Positions 25,552 through 35,469 of a stretch of DNA of 64,000 bases are shown here, one piece after another. How positions within the stretch are numbered: position 1 is the stretch's first letter; every line of letters begins with the position of its first letter. The notes under the pieces were generated by a model that searched no databases, was not told the origin of the DNA, and saw only the letters and a list, made by a program, of their open reading frames with translations. Position numbers and translations under genes: made by a program. Where the stretch lies: NCBI RefSeq assembly GCF_013410105.1, contig NZ_JACCCJ010000001.1, positions 1,426,001 to 1,490,000 of the forward strand, written 5' to 3'. The DNA comes from Sphingopyxis sp. JAI108 (GTDB lineage: Bacteria > Pseudomonadota > Alphaproteobacteria > Sphingomonadales > Sphingomonadaceae).

Positions 25552-28032
25552 ATGCGCCGACAGGCAATGGTGATCGCGACTGCGCTGCTTCTGGCGGGAA
25601 CCGCAATGGCAGCAACGCAGGACGCAGGCGAGGCCGCGGCCGTCCATCCCGAACTCTGGCCCGCGGCGAAAAGCCCGGCCGCCATCACCGACGCTGCGAC
25701 CGAAGCGCGCATCGACGCGCTGATGAAAAAGATGACGGTCGAGCAAAAGGTCGGCCAGCTGATCCAGGCCGACATCAGCACGATCACGCCGAAGGATCTC
25801 GAAACCTATCCGCTCGGCTCGATCCTCGCGGGCGGCAACAGCGGGCCCAACGGCAATGAGCGTTCGACCGCCGCCGACTGGGCGAAGCTGGTCGGCGAGT
25901 TTCGCGCGGTGTCGATGCGGCCGCAGACAAATGGCGTCGCGATCCCGATCATTTTCGGCGTCGATGCCGTCCACGGGCACAACAACATCCCCGGTGCGAC
26001 GCTCTTTCCGCACAATATCGGGCTGGGCGCGGCGCGCGATCCCGAGTTGATCCAGCGTATCGGCGCGGTGACGGCGGCCGAAATCGCGGGCAGCGGCATC
26101 GAATGGACCTTCGCGCCGACGCTCGCCGTGCCGCAGGATCTGCGCTGGGGGCGCAGCTATGAAGGCTATGCCTCCGACCCCAGGCTCGTCGCCGATTATG
26201 CGAAGGCGATGGTGCTCGGGCTTCAGGGGACGCTCGCCCCGGGCAAGACCGTCGATGCGAACCATGTCGCCGCGACCGCCAAACATTTCCTCGCCGATGG
26301 CGGAACGTTCGAGGGCAAGGATCAGGGCGACGCGAAGGTCGACGAGAAAGAGCTGATCGCCAAACATGCGATGGGTTACCCAGCCGCGATCGACGCCGGC
26401 GCGCTGACCGTGATGGCGAGCTTCTCGAGCTGGCAGGGCGTCAAGCACCACGGCAACAAGGGGCTGCTGACCGACGCGCTCAAGCAGAAGATGGGCTTTG
26501 AAGGCTTCGTCGTCGGCGACTGGAACGGGCATGGGCAGGTTGCCGGGTGCAGCGTCACCGACTGCGCGCAGTCGATCAATGCCGGGCTCGACATGTTCAT
26601 GGCGCCCGACAGCTGGAAGGGGCTTTACGATACGACGCTGAAACAGGCGAAGGACGGCACCATTCCCGCCGCGCGCCTTGATGATGCGGTGCGCCGCATT
26701 TTGCGCGTCAAATACAAGCTCGGGCTGTTTCCCGAAGGGCATGTCGATCGCAGCGTCGTAAAGGCGGTCGGCACGCCCGACCATCTCGCCGTGGCGCGCG
26801 AAGCGGTCGCCAAGTCGCTGGTTCTTCTGAAGAACAACGGCGGCGTGCTGCCGATCAAGCCCGGCGCGCGCGTGCTCGTCACGGGGCCCGCGGCCGACAG
26901 CATGGCGATCCAGTCGGGCGGCTGGACGATCAGCTGGCAGGGGACCGACGTCGTGCGCTCGGACTTCCCGAACGGGCAGACGATCTGGGAAGCGCTCGAC
27001 AAGTCGGTGCGCGATGCGGGCGGCGTCGCGACCTTGTCCGAAGGCGGCGTCTTCAAGGAGAAGCCCGACGTCGCAATCGTCGTGTTCGGCGAGGCGCCCT
27101 ATGCCGAATTCCAGGGCGACGTCGCGACGCTCGATTACCAGCCGACCGACGCGACAGACCTCGCGACGCTGAAGAAGCTGAAGGCCGCGGGAATCCCGGT
27201 CGTCGCGCTCTTCCTGTCGGGACGACCGATGTTCACGAACCCCGAAATCAATGCCTCCGACGCCTTCGTCGCGGCCTGGCTGCCGGGGTCGCAGGGTGCC
27301 GGCGTCGCCGACGTGCTCGTCGCGGGCAAGGACGGCAAGACGGTGCGCGGCTTTACCGGCACGCTACCTTTCGCCTGGCCCTCCGACGCGCGCTCGCCCG
27401 TCGAAAAGCCGCAGTTCGCGGTCGGTTACGGATTGAAATATGGCGACACAGCGACGGTGCCGCAGCTTTCGGAAGAGCTGGGCGTCGATATTTCGGCGGC
27501 GCTGAATGTCGAGAACTTCTTCTCGGGCGGTCGCGCGCGGGCGCCGTGGGTGCTTTCGATCACCGATGCGGGCGGCAAGCGCCCGGTGGAATCGGCGCCG
27601 ATCGCGAGCCCCGGCGGCATGATCGCGGCGCGCTCGATCGACGTGCGCGCGCAGGAGGACGGCAAGGCGTTTGTCTGGACCGGCCCCGCGACGCTCGAAC
27701 TGACCGGGCCCTATGCGGACCTGTCGCGCCAGCTCAACAACAGCTTCGCGCTTCGCGTCGACTGGCGGATCGATGCAGCCGGCGGCGCGCCGGTCAGCCT
27801 CGCGCTCGGCGGCAAGGCGTTCGACATTTCGGAGATGGTCAAGGCGGCGCCGCAGGGGCAGGTTTCGACGATCAAGCTGCCGCTCCGCTGCTTCGCCGAT
27901 GCGGGCGCCAATTTGCGGCAGGTCGACAATGCGGTGACGGTCAAGGGCGACAAGGGCTTTGCCGCGACGCTGCTGAATACGAATGTCGAGGCCGTCGGCG
28001 AGAATCTGCCTTGCCCACCCGCCGCAAAATGA
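25552..28032 (+). CDS. glycoside hydrolase family 3 beta-glucosidase / exo-beta-glucanase (ExoP-like)
   Basis: An exported GH3 enzyme of 826 aa that releases glucose from the non-reducing ends of beta-glucans. It has a signal peptide (ATALLLAGTAMAA), a TIM barrel with AKHFLADGGTFEGKDQGD and the nucleophile Asp in VVGDWNGHGQ, a C-terminal alpha/beta sandwich (LLKNNGGVLPIKPG, WTISWQGTD), and an extra C-terminal beta domain of about 170 aa like that of marine exo-1,3/1,4-beta-glucanase ExoP. The start ATG 25552 has GGGAGAG just upstream; ATGs at 25483 and 25540 are less likely. It lies downstream of a LacI-type operator. Confidence 0.93.
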   Translation: MRRQAMVIATALLLAGTAMAATQDAGEAAAVHPELWPAAKSPAAITDAATEARIDALMKKMTVEQKVGQLIQADISTITPKDLETYPLGSILAGGNSGPNGNERSTAADWAKLVGEFRAVSMRPQTNGVAIPIIFGVDAVHGHNNIPGATLFPHNIGLGAARDPELIQRIGAVTAAEIAGSGIEWTFAPTLAVPQDLRWGRSYEGYASDPRLVADYAKAMVLGLQGTLAPGKTVDANHVAATAKHFLADGGTFEGKDQGDAKVDEKELIAKHAMGYPAAIDAGALTVMASFSSWQGVKHHGNKGLLTDALKQKMGFEGFVVGDWNGHGQVAGCSVTDCAQSINAGLDMFMAPDSWKGLYDTTLKQAKDGTIPAARLDDAVRRILRVKYKLGLFPEGHVDRSVVKAVGTPDHLAVAREAVAKSLVLLKNNGGVLPIKPGARVLVTGPAADSMAIQSGGWTISWQGTDVVRSDFPNGQTIWEALDKSVRDAGGVATLSEGGVFKEKPDVAIVVFGEAPYAEFQGDVATLDYQPTDATDLATLKKLKAAGIPVVALFLSGRPMFTNPEINASDAFVAAWLPGSQGAGVADVLVAGKDGKTVRGFTGTLPFAWPSDARSPVEKPQFAVGYGLKYGDTATVPQLSEELGVDISAALNVENFFSGGRARAPWVLSITDAGGKRPVESAPIASPGGMIAARSIDVRAQEDGKAFVWTGPATLELTGPYADLSRQLNNSFALRVDWRIDAAGGAPVSLALGGKAFDISEMVKAAPQGQVSTIKLPLRCFADAGANLRQVDNAVTVKGDKGFAATLLNTNVEAVGENLPCPPAAK

Positions 28033-28078
28033 CAAGACCGGACGCGGGATAGCCAGAAAACAGGGTTGGGAGAGAGAC

Positions 28079-29386
28079 ATGGCATTGGCGCCGAGCGTTG
28101 CGACGAGTGTGGACCCGAACGCGGTCGAACAGCCGGGCAAGGGAGGGGGCGGCACCAAAGTCGTGCTGATCCTCGCCTTCGCGGTGTTTTTCCTGCTCGG
28201 CGGGGTGACGAACATCAACGATCTGCTGGTCGGCAAGTTCAAGCCGATGTTCCACCTGACGCACGCCGAGGCGAACCTCGTGCAGATGGCGTTCTTCATC
28301 GCCTATGGTGCCTTTTCGATCCCCGCCGGGATCATCATGTCCAAACTCGGCTATATTCGCACCTTCGTGCTCGGGTTCATCATCGTTGCGGCGGCCTCCT
28401 TCCTGTTCATCCCCGCGTCGGCCGCGGCGTCCTACCCCGGCTTCCTCGCCGCGCTCTTCTGCATCGGCGCGGGGATCACGGTTTTGCAGGTCGCGATGAA
28501 TCCGGTGATCACGACGCTGGGGCCGGTCGAAACCTCGCACAGCCGGCTGACCTTTGCGCAGGCGTTCAATTCGATCGGGGTGTTCCTGATGGTCTATGGC
28601 GGCGCGACCTTCCTGCTCGGCGATTCGACGCCGATCGATGCCGACACCGCGAGCGAGGCGCAAATTCAGGCCTATCGCGTCGCCGAGGGCGCGTCGATCG
28701 GCACCGCCTATATGTGGCTCGGCGTGCTGATGCTGGTCATCGCGGCGGTGTTCTGGATGTACCGGTCGGCGCTCGACCACGCCCGGACCGACGCTGTAAA
28801 GCTTGAGGGCACCTGGGGCCTCTTGACCCACAACCGCCGCGTCCAGTTCGGCGCGCTGTGCATCTTTGTCTATGTCGGCGCCGAAGTGGCGATCGGCTCG
28901 AACCTGATGGCCTATCTGGCCGAACCGAGCGTGATGGGGCTGGGGCTCCAGGCCGCGGGCAAGCTGGTTGCGATGTACTGGCTCGGCGCTCTGGTCGGCC
29001 GGTTGCTCGGCGGCTTCATCCTGCGGCTGGCCAAGCCGGGACGCGTGCTCACCACCTTTGCGGCCGGGGCGATTTCGCTGATCCTGCTGTCGGCGGTGAC
29101 GACCGGCGCGCTGTCGGGCTGGGCGCTGATTCTGGTCGGCTTCTGCAATTCGCTGATGTTCCCGACGATCTTCAGCCTCGCAACCGAAGGATTGGGCGAA
29201 CGAACGCCGCAGGGATCGGGCATCATGTGCACCGCTATCATCGGCGGGGCCATCGTGCCGTTTCTGTTCGGAACGGTGGCCGATCTCAGCGGCGATATAC
29301 GTATCGCGCTGGCGGTGCCGCTGATCTGCTACGCGATCATCGCGAGTTTCGGCCTGTGGGCGGCCGCGCGCCAGGCGACCGCGTAA
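28079..29386 (+). CDS. sugar MFS transporter (FucP/GluP family)
   Basis: A 435-aa proton-coupled sugar permease of the fucose/glucose-galactose type with twelve transmembrane helices. The opening helix VFFLLGGVTNINDLLVGKFK and the segment FCIGAGITVLQVAMNPVIT are family signatures. It starts behind GGGAGAGAG, 46 nt after the GH3 gene, and would import the glucose that GH3 releases. A long hairpin follows its stop codon. Confidence 0.9.
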   Translation: MALAPSVATSVDPNAVEQPGKGGGGTKVVLILAFAVFFLLGGVTNINDLLVGKFKPMFHLTHAEANLVQMAFFIAYGAFSIPAGIIMSKLGYIRTFVLGFIIVAAASFLFIPASAAASYPGFLAALFCIGAGITVLQVAMNPVITTLGPVETSHSRLTFAQAFNSIGVFLMVYGGATFLLGDSTPIDADTASEAQIQAYRVAEGASIGTAYMWLGVLMLVIAAVFWMYRSALDHARTDAVKLEGTWGLLTHNRRVQFGALCIFVYVGAEVAIGSNLMAYLAEPSVMGLGLQAAGKLVAMYWLGALVGRLLGGFILRLAKPGRVLTTFAAGAISLILLSAVTTGALSGWALILVGFCNSLMFPTIFSLATEGLGERTPQGSGIMCTAIIGGAIVPFLFGTVADLSGDIRIALAVPLICYAIIASFGLWAAARQATA

Positions 29387-29392
29387 CGATTG

Positions 29393-29428
29393 CCGCGGGC
29401 GGCCGGCTCTGGCGCCGGCCGTCCGCGG
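29393..29428. terminator. hairpin between convergent sugar permease and diguanylate cyclase genes
   Basis: A 15-bp, very GC-rich stem (CCGCGGGCGGCCGGC / GCCGGCCGTCCGCGG, one wobble) with a 6-nt loop, located between two convergent genes. No T run on either side, so termination may be only partial or factor-assisted. Confidence 0.55.
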
Positions 29429-29450
29429 GCTCCCGCCCCCTCGCGGGAAT

Positions 29451-30587
29451 TCATGCCGGGTCGGCGATGCGAATGCAGTTCCGGCCTGCGGCCTTCGCCT
29501 TGTAGAGTGCTTCGTCCGCCGCCTTGAGCGCGGCGCGCGGGTCGCCATAGCCGAAGACGTCGGCGACTCCGCCCGAGAAGGTGATCTGGCCGAAGGGCTC
29601 GTCGGTCTTGCGGTTGATCAGGCGCCGGTCGGCGAGTGCTTCGCGGGCGTCGTCGAGCTTTTGCGCGGCCTCGGTCGGGGTCAGGCCGCGGAACAGCATG
29701 ACGAATTCCTCGCCGCCGTGGCGCGCGACATGGCAATGATCGTTCGAAATCCGCGCCAGCGTGTCGGCGATCGCCTTGATCACGCGGTCGCCCGCCTCGT
29801 GCCCGTGGATGTCGTTGACCTTCTTGAACTCGTCGATGTCGCAGAAGGCGACGCTGAGCGGTTCGACCGCGGCGCGCGCTTCCTTGTGATGGCGGTCGAG
29901 CAGCACCTCGAAGGCGCGGCGGTTGGGCAGGCCGGTCAGATAGTCGAGTTCGGCGTCGCGCTTGGCGCGCTCGAGGCTCCTGCGTAGCGCCTTTGCCTCG
30001 TCCTCGCTCTTGCGCATATCGTCCTCGGCCTTGCGCGTGCGTTCGAGCATGACCTTGGCAAGGTCGGCGAGGCTCGAGACGATGCGGCCGGTCTTTTCGA
30101 GCTGCTCGAGATCGGTGACATGCTGTTCGAGCTCGATCCCATAGTCGCTGGTGACGGTCCGGGCTTCCTTCGTATTCGCCTGGAATGCCTCGATATTGGT
30201 TTCGAGCCGCGTCATCAGCCGGTCGAGTTCGACGCGGTCGGGTTGGCCCGCTTCCTGTTCGTCGAGTTCGTTGAGCCATTTCTGGGTGATGCCTTCGGCG
30301 GTCTGCGCCTGCGCGACGATCTGCCGCGCGAGCCGCGGGTTGCGTCCCGAAAAGGCGCCGTGCGCCAGCAGGAGGTTCGTCGGCGACACGTCGAGGTCGT
30401 TATCGACAAGAAAGGAGGTGATCGACGCCGCGAGCTCGTAGCGCGCCTCGCGCGCCAGAAGGCGCGGGCCGCCGGGGTCGGGGGGCGCGTGGCCCTCTTC
30501 GGGGGCGCCGCCGCGTGCGTGGCGAAGCCCCAGCCAACCAAGGAGCCGCCCTACCGGCTCGTTCGATGCTGTCGCTTTGGTGGTCAT
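29451..30587 (-). CDS. GGDEF-domain diguanylate cyclase
   Basis: Soluble 378-aa protein. The C-terminal GGDEF domain (about 210-375) carries the active-site motif HGGEEFVMLFRG and the opening DYLTGLPNRRAFEVLLDRH, so it should make cyclic di-GMP from GTP. The RxxD product-inhibition site is not recognisable at the normal spacing before GGEEF. The N-terminal part is a helical region predicted to form a coiled coil (KAEDDMRKSEDEAKALRRSL) without a known sensor domain. The tandem PilZ protein at 57604 is a possible effector elsewhere in the window. Confidence 0.92.
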   Translation of the reverse strand: MTTKATASNEPVGRLLGWLGLRHARGGAPEEGHAPPDPGGPRLLAREARYELAASITSFLVDNDLDVSPTNLLLAHGAFSGRNPRLARQIVAQAQTAEGITQKWLNELDEQEAGQPDRVELDRLMTRLETNIEAFQANTKEARTVTSDYGIELEQHVTDLEQLEKTGRIVSSLADLAKVMLERTRKAEDDMRKSEDEAKALRRSLERAKRDAELDYLTGLPNRRAFEVLLDRHHKEARAAVEPLSVAFCDIDEFKKVNDIHGHEAGDRVIKAIADTLARISNDHCHVARHGGEEFVMLFRGLTPTEAAQKLDDAREALADRRLINRKTDEPFGQITFSGGVADVFGYGDPRAALKAADEALYKAKAAGRNCIRIADPA

Positions 30588-30722
30588 GCGAGCTTTAACG
30601 AGCGGGCGCAGCCGGATTTAAGCGCGATTTGCACCGATTCGGCGGGATTTTGCCGCAGCCCGTCGCCGCGTGCCCGGAGGCCGCGGCGATCCTTTCGTCA
30701 AATCAGCGATTTAGCTTCGCGC

Positions 30723-32888
30723 CTATGCGACGCAGCGCATGGCGAAGGCCCAGAAGAGCGCCTTCTCCTTATATTCGCTCGCCAGATCGGCGCTGCCCTG
30801 GTGGCCGCTGTCCATGTCGGTCATCAGCATCGCGGGATTGCCGCTCGTCGACCGCCGCCGCACTTCCGCCACGAGCTTCGCCGGCTCCCAATAGGCGACG
30901 CGGTCGTCCTTCAGCCCCGCGGTGCAGAGCAGCGGCGGATAGGAGGCTGCCTGCACATTCTCATAGGGCGAGATCGAGGCGATATAGTCATAGGCCTTCG
31001 GATCGGCGAGCGGATCGCCCCAGTCGGGCCGGAACAGCGGGACGAGCGGATGCGCTGCATCGCTCATCGTGTTGAGCATGTCGACGAAAGGCACCTTCGC
31101 AATCACGCCGCCCCAGAGCGTCGGGGCGATATTCATGCTCGCACCGACCAGCAGCCCGCCAGCCGAGAGGCCGTAAGCGACGACCTTGCCCTTCGCGGTA
31201 TAGCCTTCGGCAGCGAGATGTTCGGCGCAGGCGACGAAGTCGGTGAAGCTGTTGCGTTTGGTGAATTTGCGTCCACCGAGGAACCAGCGACGCCCTTTCT
31301 CCGACCCGCCGCGCACATGCGCGATCGCATAGCGCCAGCCGCGGTCGACGAGCGCGAGCGCGGGGATCGAAAATTCCGGATCGCTCGGCACGCCATAGGC
31401 GCCATAGCCATATTGGAGGAGCGGCGCCTTGCCGTCCCGCGCCATGCCGCGGCGCGAGAGCAGGGTGATCGGCACCATCTCGCCGTCGGGGGCGGGCGCG
31501 AACAAGCGTTCGACTTCATAATCGTCCGGATCGAAGTTCGCGATCGTCTGTTGCCGCACGACCCTTTGTTCTCCATTCGAAAGATCGACGCGGATCCAGC
31601 GTGGCGGCGACTTGGGCGACTGATGGACGATCATCGCTGACGATGCGTCATACGCCTGCTCGCCCGGCAGTTCGATCGCATAGGCGGGATCGTCGAAGGT
31701 GATCGCCTGTTCGGAGCCGTCGGGGCGGAGGATGACGAGGCGGTGCAGTCCCTCGATGCGTTCGAGCCGGACCAGCGCCGTCTTGAATGGCAGGATTTGC
31801 AGGATCGGGGTCCCCGCGCGATGCGGGACGAGCGTCGCAAGCGTTCCGAAATCCTCAGGATCGAGCCGCAGGAGCTGCATGTCGAACGCATCGTCCCGGT
31901 CGGTCAGCGCGACGAGGCTGCCGTCCCACTCGTCGATCTCGTACCGCACGCCGGCCTTGCGCGGCCAGACCGTGGTGGGGGCGGCGGTTTCATTCGCTGC
32001 CGATACAAGGCGAACCTCGGCGGTTTCGGGACCCGCGAGCGTCAGCGCCACAAAGCCGTCGGCGGCGGTGCGCTTGACCGACATGAAGATCGCCGGGTCC
32101 TTTTCCTCATAGACGAGGTCGGTGATCTTGCCGTCGACCGAGGTCCGATAGAGCCGCGTCGGCCGGTTGCGCGCGTCGCGCCAGATCCAGAATAGCCAGC
32201 GCGACGAAGGCGAAAAGACCAGCCCGCCATAACCATAGGCGTCCTTGTCGACGATCGTGCGGATCGCGCCGCTCGCGTTGTCGCGGATGCAGATGCGGTG
32301 GCGGTCGTTGCCGATGACATCCTCGGCCCATGCGAACCAGCGATGGTCGGGGCTCGGCTGGTGGCCGGTGCTACGAAAATAGGGCTGGCCCTTTGCGCGC
32401 AGGCCTTCGTCGACAAGCAGTTCGGCCTGTCCGCCGTCGCGCTGGCGGCTATAGCGCGCGTGCGTTTCGCCTTCGGAAATCGCCGATGAATAGCGCCAGC
32501 CGTCCTTTTCGAGCGCCGGAGCCGCGACCGCGCCGGCGCTTCGCGCGAGCATCGCGCGGACCAGTTCGGCCTGCATCGCTTCGGTCGGATTCAGCATCGC
32601 GTCGGCATAGGCGTTTTCGCCGGTCAGCATCTTCGCGACCGGGGCGGGCAGGTTGGTCCGGTTGCGTTCGCCGCTCGCAGGGATGAACTTCATCCAGCTG
32701 TAGGAATCGTCGCGCGACCGGCCCAATTGCTCGATCGGGTTCGAGATGCGCGGCGATTGCGGGGGTGTGATCTTGGGCCAGCGTCCGCCCGCCTCGCGCG
32801 CCCAGCCAGCGCGATGCCCGAGCATAAGTGCCGCCGCCGCGACGCTGCCCATAAACGCTCTCCGACCTTTGTTTTCGATGCTGTGCAT
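30723..32888 (-). CDS. S9 family prolyl oligopeptidase (oligopeptidase B-like)
   Basis: Serine peptidase of 721 aa. It has an N-terminal Tat-like signal region (RRAFMGSVAAAALMLGHRAG), a beta-propeller (about 60-420) and a C-terminal alpha/beta-hydrolase. The nucleophile Ser lies in YGLSAGGLLVGAS, the Asp in the LKDDRVAYWEP region and the His in DSGHQGS near the end. The conserved ALVDRGWRYAIAHVRGGSEKG segment is typical of oligopeptidase B, which cuts after basic residues in short peptides. It is divergent from a TonB receptor gene with a 257-nt shared upstream region, so peptide uptake and digestion could be linked (inference). Confidence 0.9.
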   Translation of the reverse strand: MHSIENKGRRAFMGSVAAAALMLGHRAGWAREAGGRWPKITPPQSPRISNPIEQLGRSRDDSYSWMKFIPASGERNRTNLPAPVAKMLTGENAYADAMLNPTEAMQAELVRAMLARSAGAVAAPALEKDGWRYSSAISEGETHARYSRQRDGGQAELLVDEGLRAKGQPYFRSTGHQPSPDHRWFAWAEDVIGNDRHRICIRDNASGAIRTIVDKDAYGYGGLVFSPSSRWLFWIWRDARNRPTRLYRTSVDGKITDLVYEEKDPAIFMSVKRTAADGFVALTLAGPETAEVRLVSAANETAAPTTVWPRKAGVRYEIDEWDGSLVALTDRDDAFDMQLLRLDPEDFGTLATLVPHRAGTPILQILPFKTALVRLERIEGLHRLVILRPDGSEQAITFDDPAYAIELPGEQAYDASSAMIVHQSPKSPPRWIRVDLSNGEQRVVRQQTIANFDPDDYEVERLFAPAPDGEMVPITLLSRRGMARDGKAPLLQYGYGAYGVPSDPEFSIPALALVDRGWRYAIAHVRGGSEKGRRWFLGGRKFTKRNSFTDFVACAEHLAAEGYTAKGKVVAYGLSAGGLLVGASMNIAPTLWGGVIAKVPFVDMLNTMSDAAHPLVPLFRPDWGDPLADPKAYDYIASISPYENVQAASYPPLLCTAGLKDDRVAYWEPAKLVAEVRRRSTSGNPAMLMTDMDSGHQGSADLASEYKEKALFWAFAMRCVA

Positions 32889-33145
32889 GCGACCCTCTTT
32901 CGACCGGCGGGGATATCGCGTCCAGTCTATGATGGCACGAATGGCTTACTGCGCCGATCAGGCCGCCCAATCCATCGATCGGGCAATTTGACCGCTGGCC
33001 CTCGCGAAACTGCGCTTTCCCGCGTGCAGGTGCTGGCCCGATCCGGCTGGATTATGGCCCGACCATCGCCGTCACGCCAGTTTCGCGTGATAGCTTGAGC
33101 ATCGGATTTTCCTACCAATAGGCATTATCAAAAAGGGAGGCAAAA
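32889..33145. other. divergent intergenic region, S9 peptidase / TonB receptor
   Basis: 257 nt with no credible gene. It must hold both divergent promoters. A GGGAGG ribosome site precedes the receptor ATG. I see no strong dyad and no unambiguous promoter hexamers. Confidence 0.5.
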
Positions 33146-35338
33146 ATGGGGTTTGCATCGATCCGGCGGGTCGCCGTGTGCGGCATCTCGATCCTGGCGC
33201 TGGGGTCCGCGACGGGCGCGACCGCGCAGGAAACCGATGACAGCGAGATCGTCGTCACCGCCGCCAAGCGCGAACAGTCGGTGCGCGACGTCAGCGGTTC
33301 CGTGAGCGCGGTCAGCGAAGCGACGCTGCAGAAGCTCAACGCGCAAAGTCTCTCCGACTATATCACGCGCGTCCCCGGCGTCGTGTTCAACGATTATCAG
33401 CCCGGCGTGTCCGAAGTCGTAATCCGCGGCGTCGCCTCATCGACCTATCACGAAGCGAACCAGGCGACGACGGGCTATTATCTCAACGAAGTCCCGCTGA
33501 TCGAACCCGGCTTCCCGCTCGTTATCCCCGATGTCGACAGCTTCGACGTCAGCCGCGTCGAGGTGTTGCGCGGGCCGCAGGGCACGTTGTTCGGATCGTC
33601 ATCGCTCGGCGGCGCTATCAACTATGTGGTGAACGAGGCCGATCCCAGCCGTTTCGATGCGGGGTTTGAGGGCAATCTTGCGACGACCAAGGGCGCTGGC
33701 GAGGCAAGCTATGCCGCGAAGGCGATGGTCAACCTGCCGATCGCGACCGACAAGCTCGCCGTCCGCCTCGTCGCGCTCCAGCGCTACGACGCGGGCTATC
33801 TCGACAACACGCTGCTCGGCGAAGATGGCAGCAACGACCTGCGGGTCAGGGGCCTGCGCGGGTCGATCGTCTTCACCCCGACCGAGGCGACGCGCATTTC
33901 GGCGCTCAGCATGTATCAGGAATATGATCTCGACGATCAGACCTATGTGATCTTCGGTCCGCCCAAGACGTTCGACCGCGCGACCAACGTGGCCGAGTTC
34001 CAGGACACGAGCTTCATGATGCACAGCCTGCGGCTCGAGCAGGATCTGGGCTTTGCGACCTTGACGGCGGTCGGCAGCTATACCGAGAAGAAAGCCAACC
34101 TGGCGTTCGACAATTCGATCTTCGGCGGCAACGACCCGCGCACCGACACGCCCGAACTCGCGAGCAGCGACGGCAAGTCGAAGACCGAATATGGCGAGCT
34201 CCGGATCGCCTCGCCCGACGGCGGACGCTTCCGCTGGCTGATCGGTGCCAATTACACGCGGCTGCGGTCGAACAACACCGACGGCACCTTTATCGAGGGC
34301 ATCGCCGATTATATCGACGCGAACCCCGGCGAGTTCGACGGCCAGCCGGGCAGCGAGCTTGCTCCCGGCGACCTCGCGACGCGAACGATCAGCAGCAACC
34401 GCGTGACCGAAAAGGCGATATTCGGCGAAGCGTCGTTCGACATTGTCGATGCGCTGACGCTGACGGTCGGCGGGCGCCTGTTCGAATATCGCTCGCGCCC
34501 GCGGCTGCAATATCTGCCTAACGCCAATCTGGTCGATCCGTTCGATTTTGCCCCGGCGGCGAGCAAGGATTCGGATTTCATCCCGAAAGTCTCGCTGACG
34601 TACAAGCCATCGAACGACTTCATGATCTATGCGCTCTATTCGGAAGGTTTCCGCATCGGCGGCGTCAACGTCTATTCGGCCGCGGTGCCCGGCCTGCCGC
34701 TGACCTTTGAAAGCGACACGACAAAGAATTACGAGGTCGGGACGCGGTTCGACCTGATCGACCGGACGCTGAGCGTCGATGTCACCGCCTATCATATCGA
34801 CTGGGGCAATGTGCAGGCGCGCCTGTTCACGCCGGTCGATTTCAACGCCTATACGGTGAATGGCGGCGGCGCCGATATCGACGGCGTTGAAATCAGCCTC
34901 AATCTGCGTCCGACGCGCAACCTGACCTTCTCGTCGAACATCGCCTATAATGACGCGCGCCTGTCGACGCTGCTCCCCGACAGTTTTGCGCCGGGGGGCG
35001 GTTATGCCAAGGGAACGCGCCTGCCGGGGGCGTCCGAATGGACGCTGTCGAACTCGCTCGACCTGAGCTTTCCCGACATGTCGATGAAGCCGCGGTTCGG
35101 CATCGCGCACCGCTATCTGTCGAGCGCGCCGGTCGATTTCGCCGGGTCGCTGGAGAAGGGCGATTTTCATCTGGTCGATCTCAACGCGTCGGTCACGGTG
35201 AACGACCGGATCGAATTTAGCGTCTTTGCGAAGAATCTGTTCAACCAATATGGCATTTTGAACGCGCCGTTCGCGTTCGCGGGGTCGGTCGCACGGCCGC
35301 GCACGATCGGCGCGAGCCTGCGCTTCAGCTTGGATTGA
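33146..35338 (+). CDS. TonB-dependent receptor
   Basis: Outer-membrane TonB-dependent receptor of 730 aa: signal peptide (ISILALGSATGATAQ), TonB box-like EIVVTAAKREQSVRDV, plug (LSDYITRVPGVVFNDY, VEVLRGPQGTLFGSSSLGG) and a beta-barrel ending in LRFSLD. The VTAAKREQ and LRGPQGTLFG signatures are those of the large sphingomonad receptor group often annotated as iron-siderophore or aromatic/peptide receptors. The ligand is not predictable. It is followed by a strong terminator and is therefore monocistronic. Confidence 0.92.
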   Translation: MGFASIRRVAVCGISILALGSATGATAQETDDSEIVVTAAKREQSVRDVSGSVSAVSEATLQKLNAQSLSDYITRVPGVVFNDYQPGVSEVVIRGVASSTYHEANQATTGYYLNEVPLIEPGFPLVIPDVDSFDVSRVEVLRGPQGTLFGSSSLGGAINYVVNEADPSRFDAGFEGNLATTKGAGEASYAAKAMVNLPIATDKLAVRLVALQRYDAGYLDNTLLGEDGSNDLRVRGLRGSIVFTPTEATRISALSMYQEYDLDDQTYVIFGPPKTFDRATNVAEFQDTSFMMHSLRLEQDLGFATLTAVGSYTEKKANLAFDNSIFGGNDPRTDTPELASSDGKSKTEYGELRIASPDGGRFRWLIGANYTRLRSNNTDGTFIEGIADYIDANPGEFDGQPGSELAPGDLATRTISSNRVTEKAIFGEASFDIVDALTLTVGGRLFEYRSRPRLQYLPNANLVDPFDFAPAASKDSDFIPKVSLTYKPSNDFMIYALYSEGFRIGGVNVYSAAVPGLPLTFESDTTKNYEVGTRFDLIDRTLSVDVTAYHIDWGNVQARLFTPVDFNAYTVNGGGADIDGVEISLNLRPTRNLTFSSNIAYNDARLSTLLPDSFAPGGGYAKGTRLPGASEWTLSNSLDLSFPDMSMKPRFGIAHRYLSSAPVDFAGSLEKGDFHLVDLNASVTVNDRIEFSVFAKNLFNQYGILNAPFAFAGSVARPRTIGASLRFSLD

Positions 35339-35349
35339 GGACAGGGAAG

Positions 35350-35383
35350 GGCTGCCCCGCCGGCAAGGCGGGGCGGCCTTTTT
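35350..35383 (+). terminator. intrinsic terminator after the TonB receptor gene
   Basis: Stem GGCTGCCCCGCC / GGCGGGGCGGCC (12 bp, one wobble), loop GGCAA, followed by TTTTT. Classical rho-independent terminator. Confidence 0.9.
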
Positions 35384-35469
35384 CCTTACGATCCGATGAT
35401 GGAATAGCCGGTTTTGAACGGTTGCGGACGTTCTGCGGGGGATGGCCGCTCCTCACCCCAATGCCGTCG

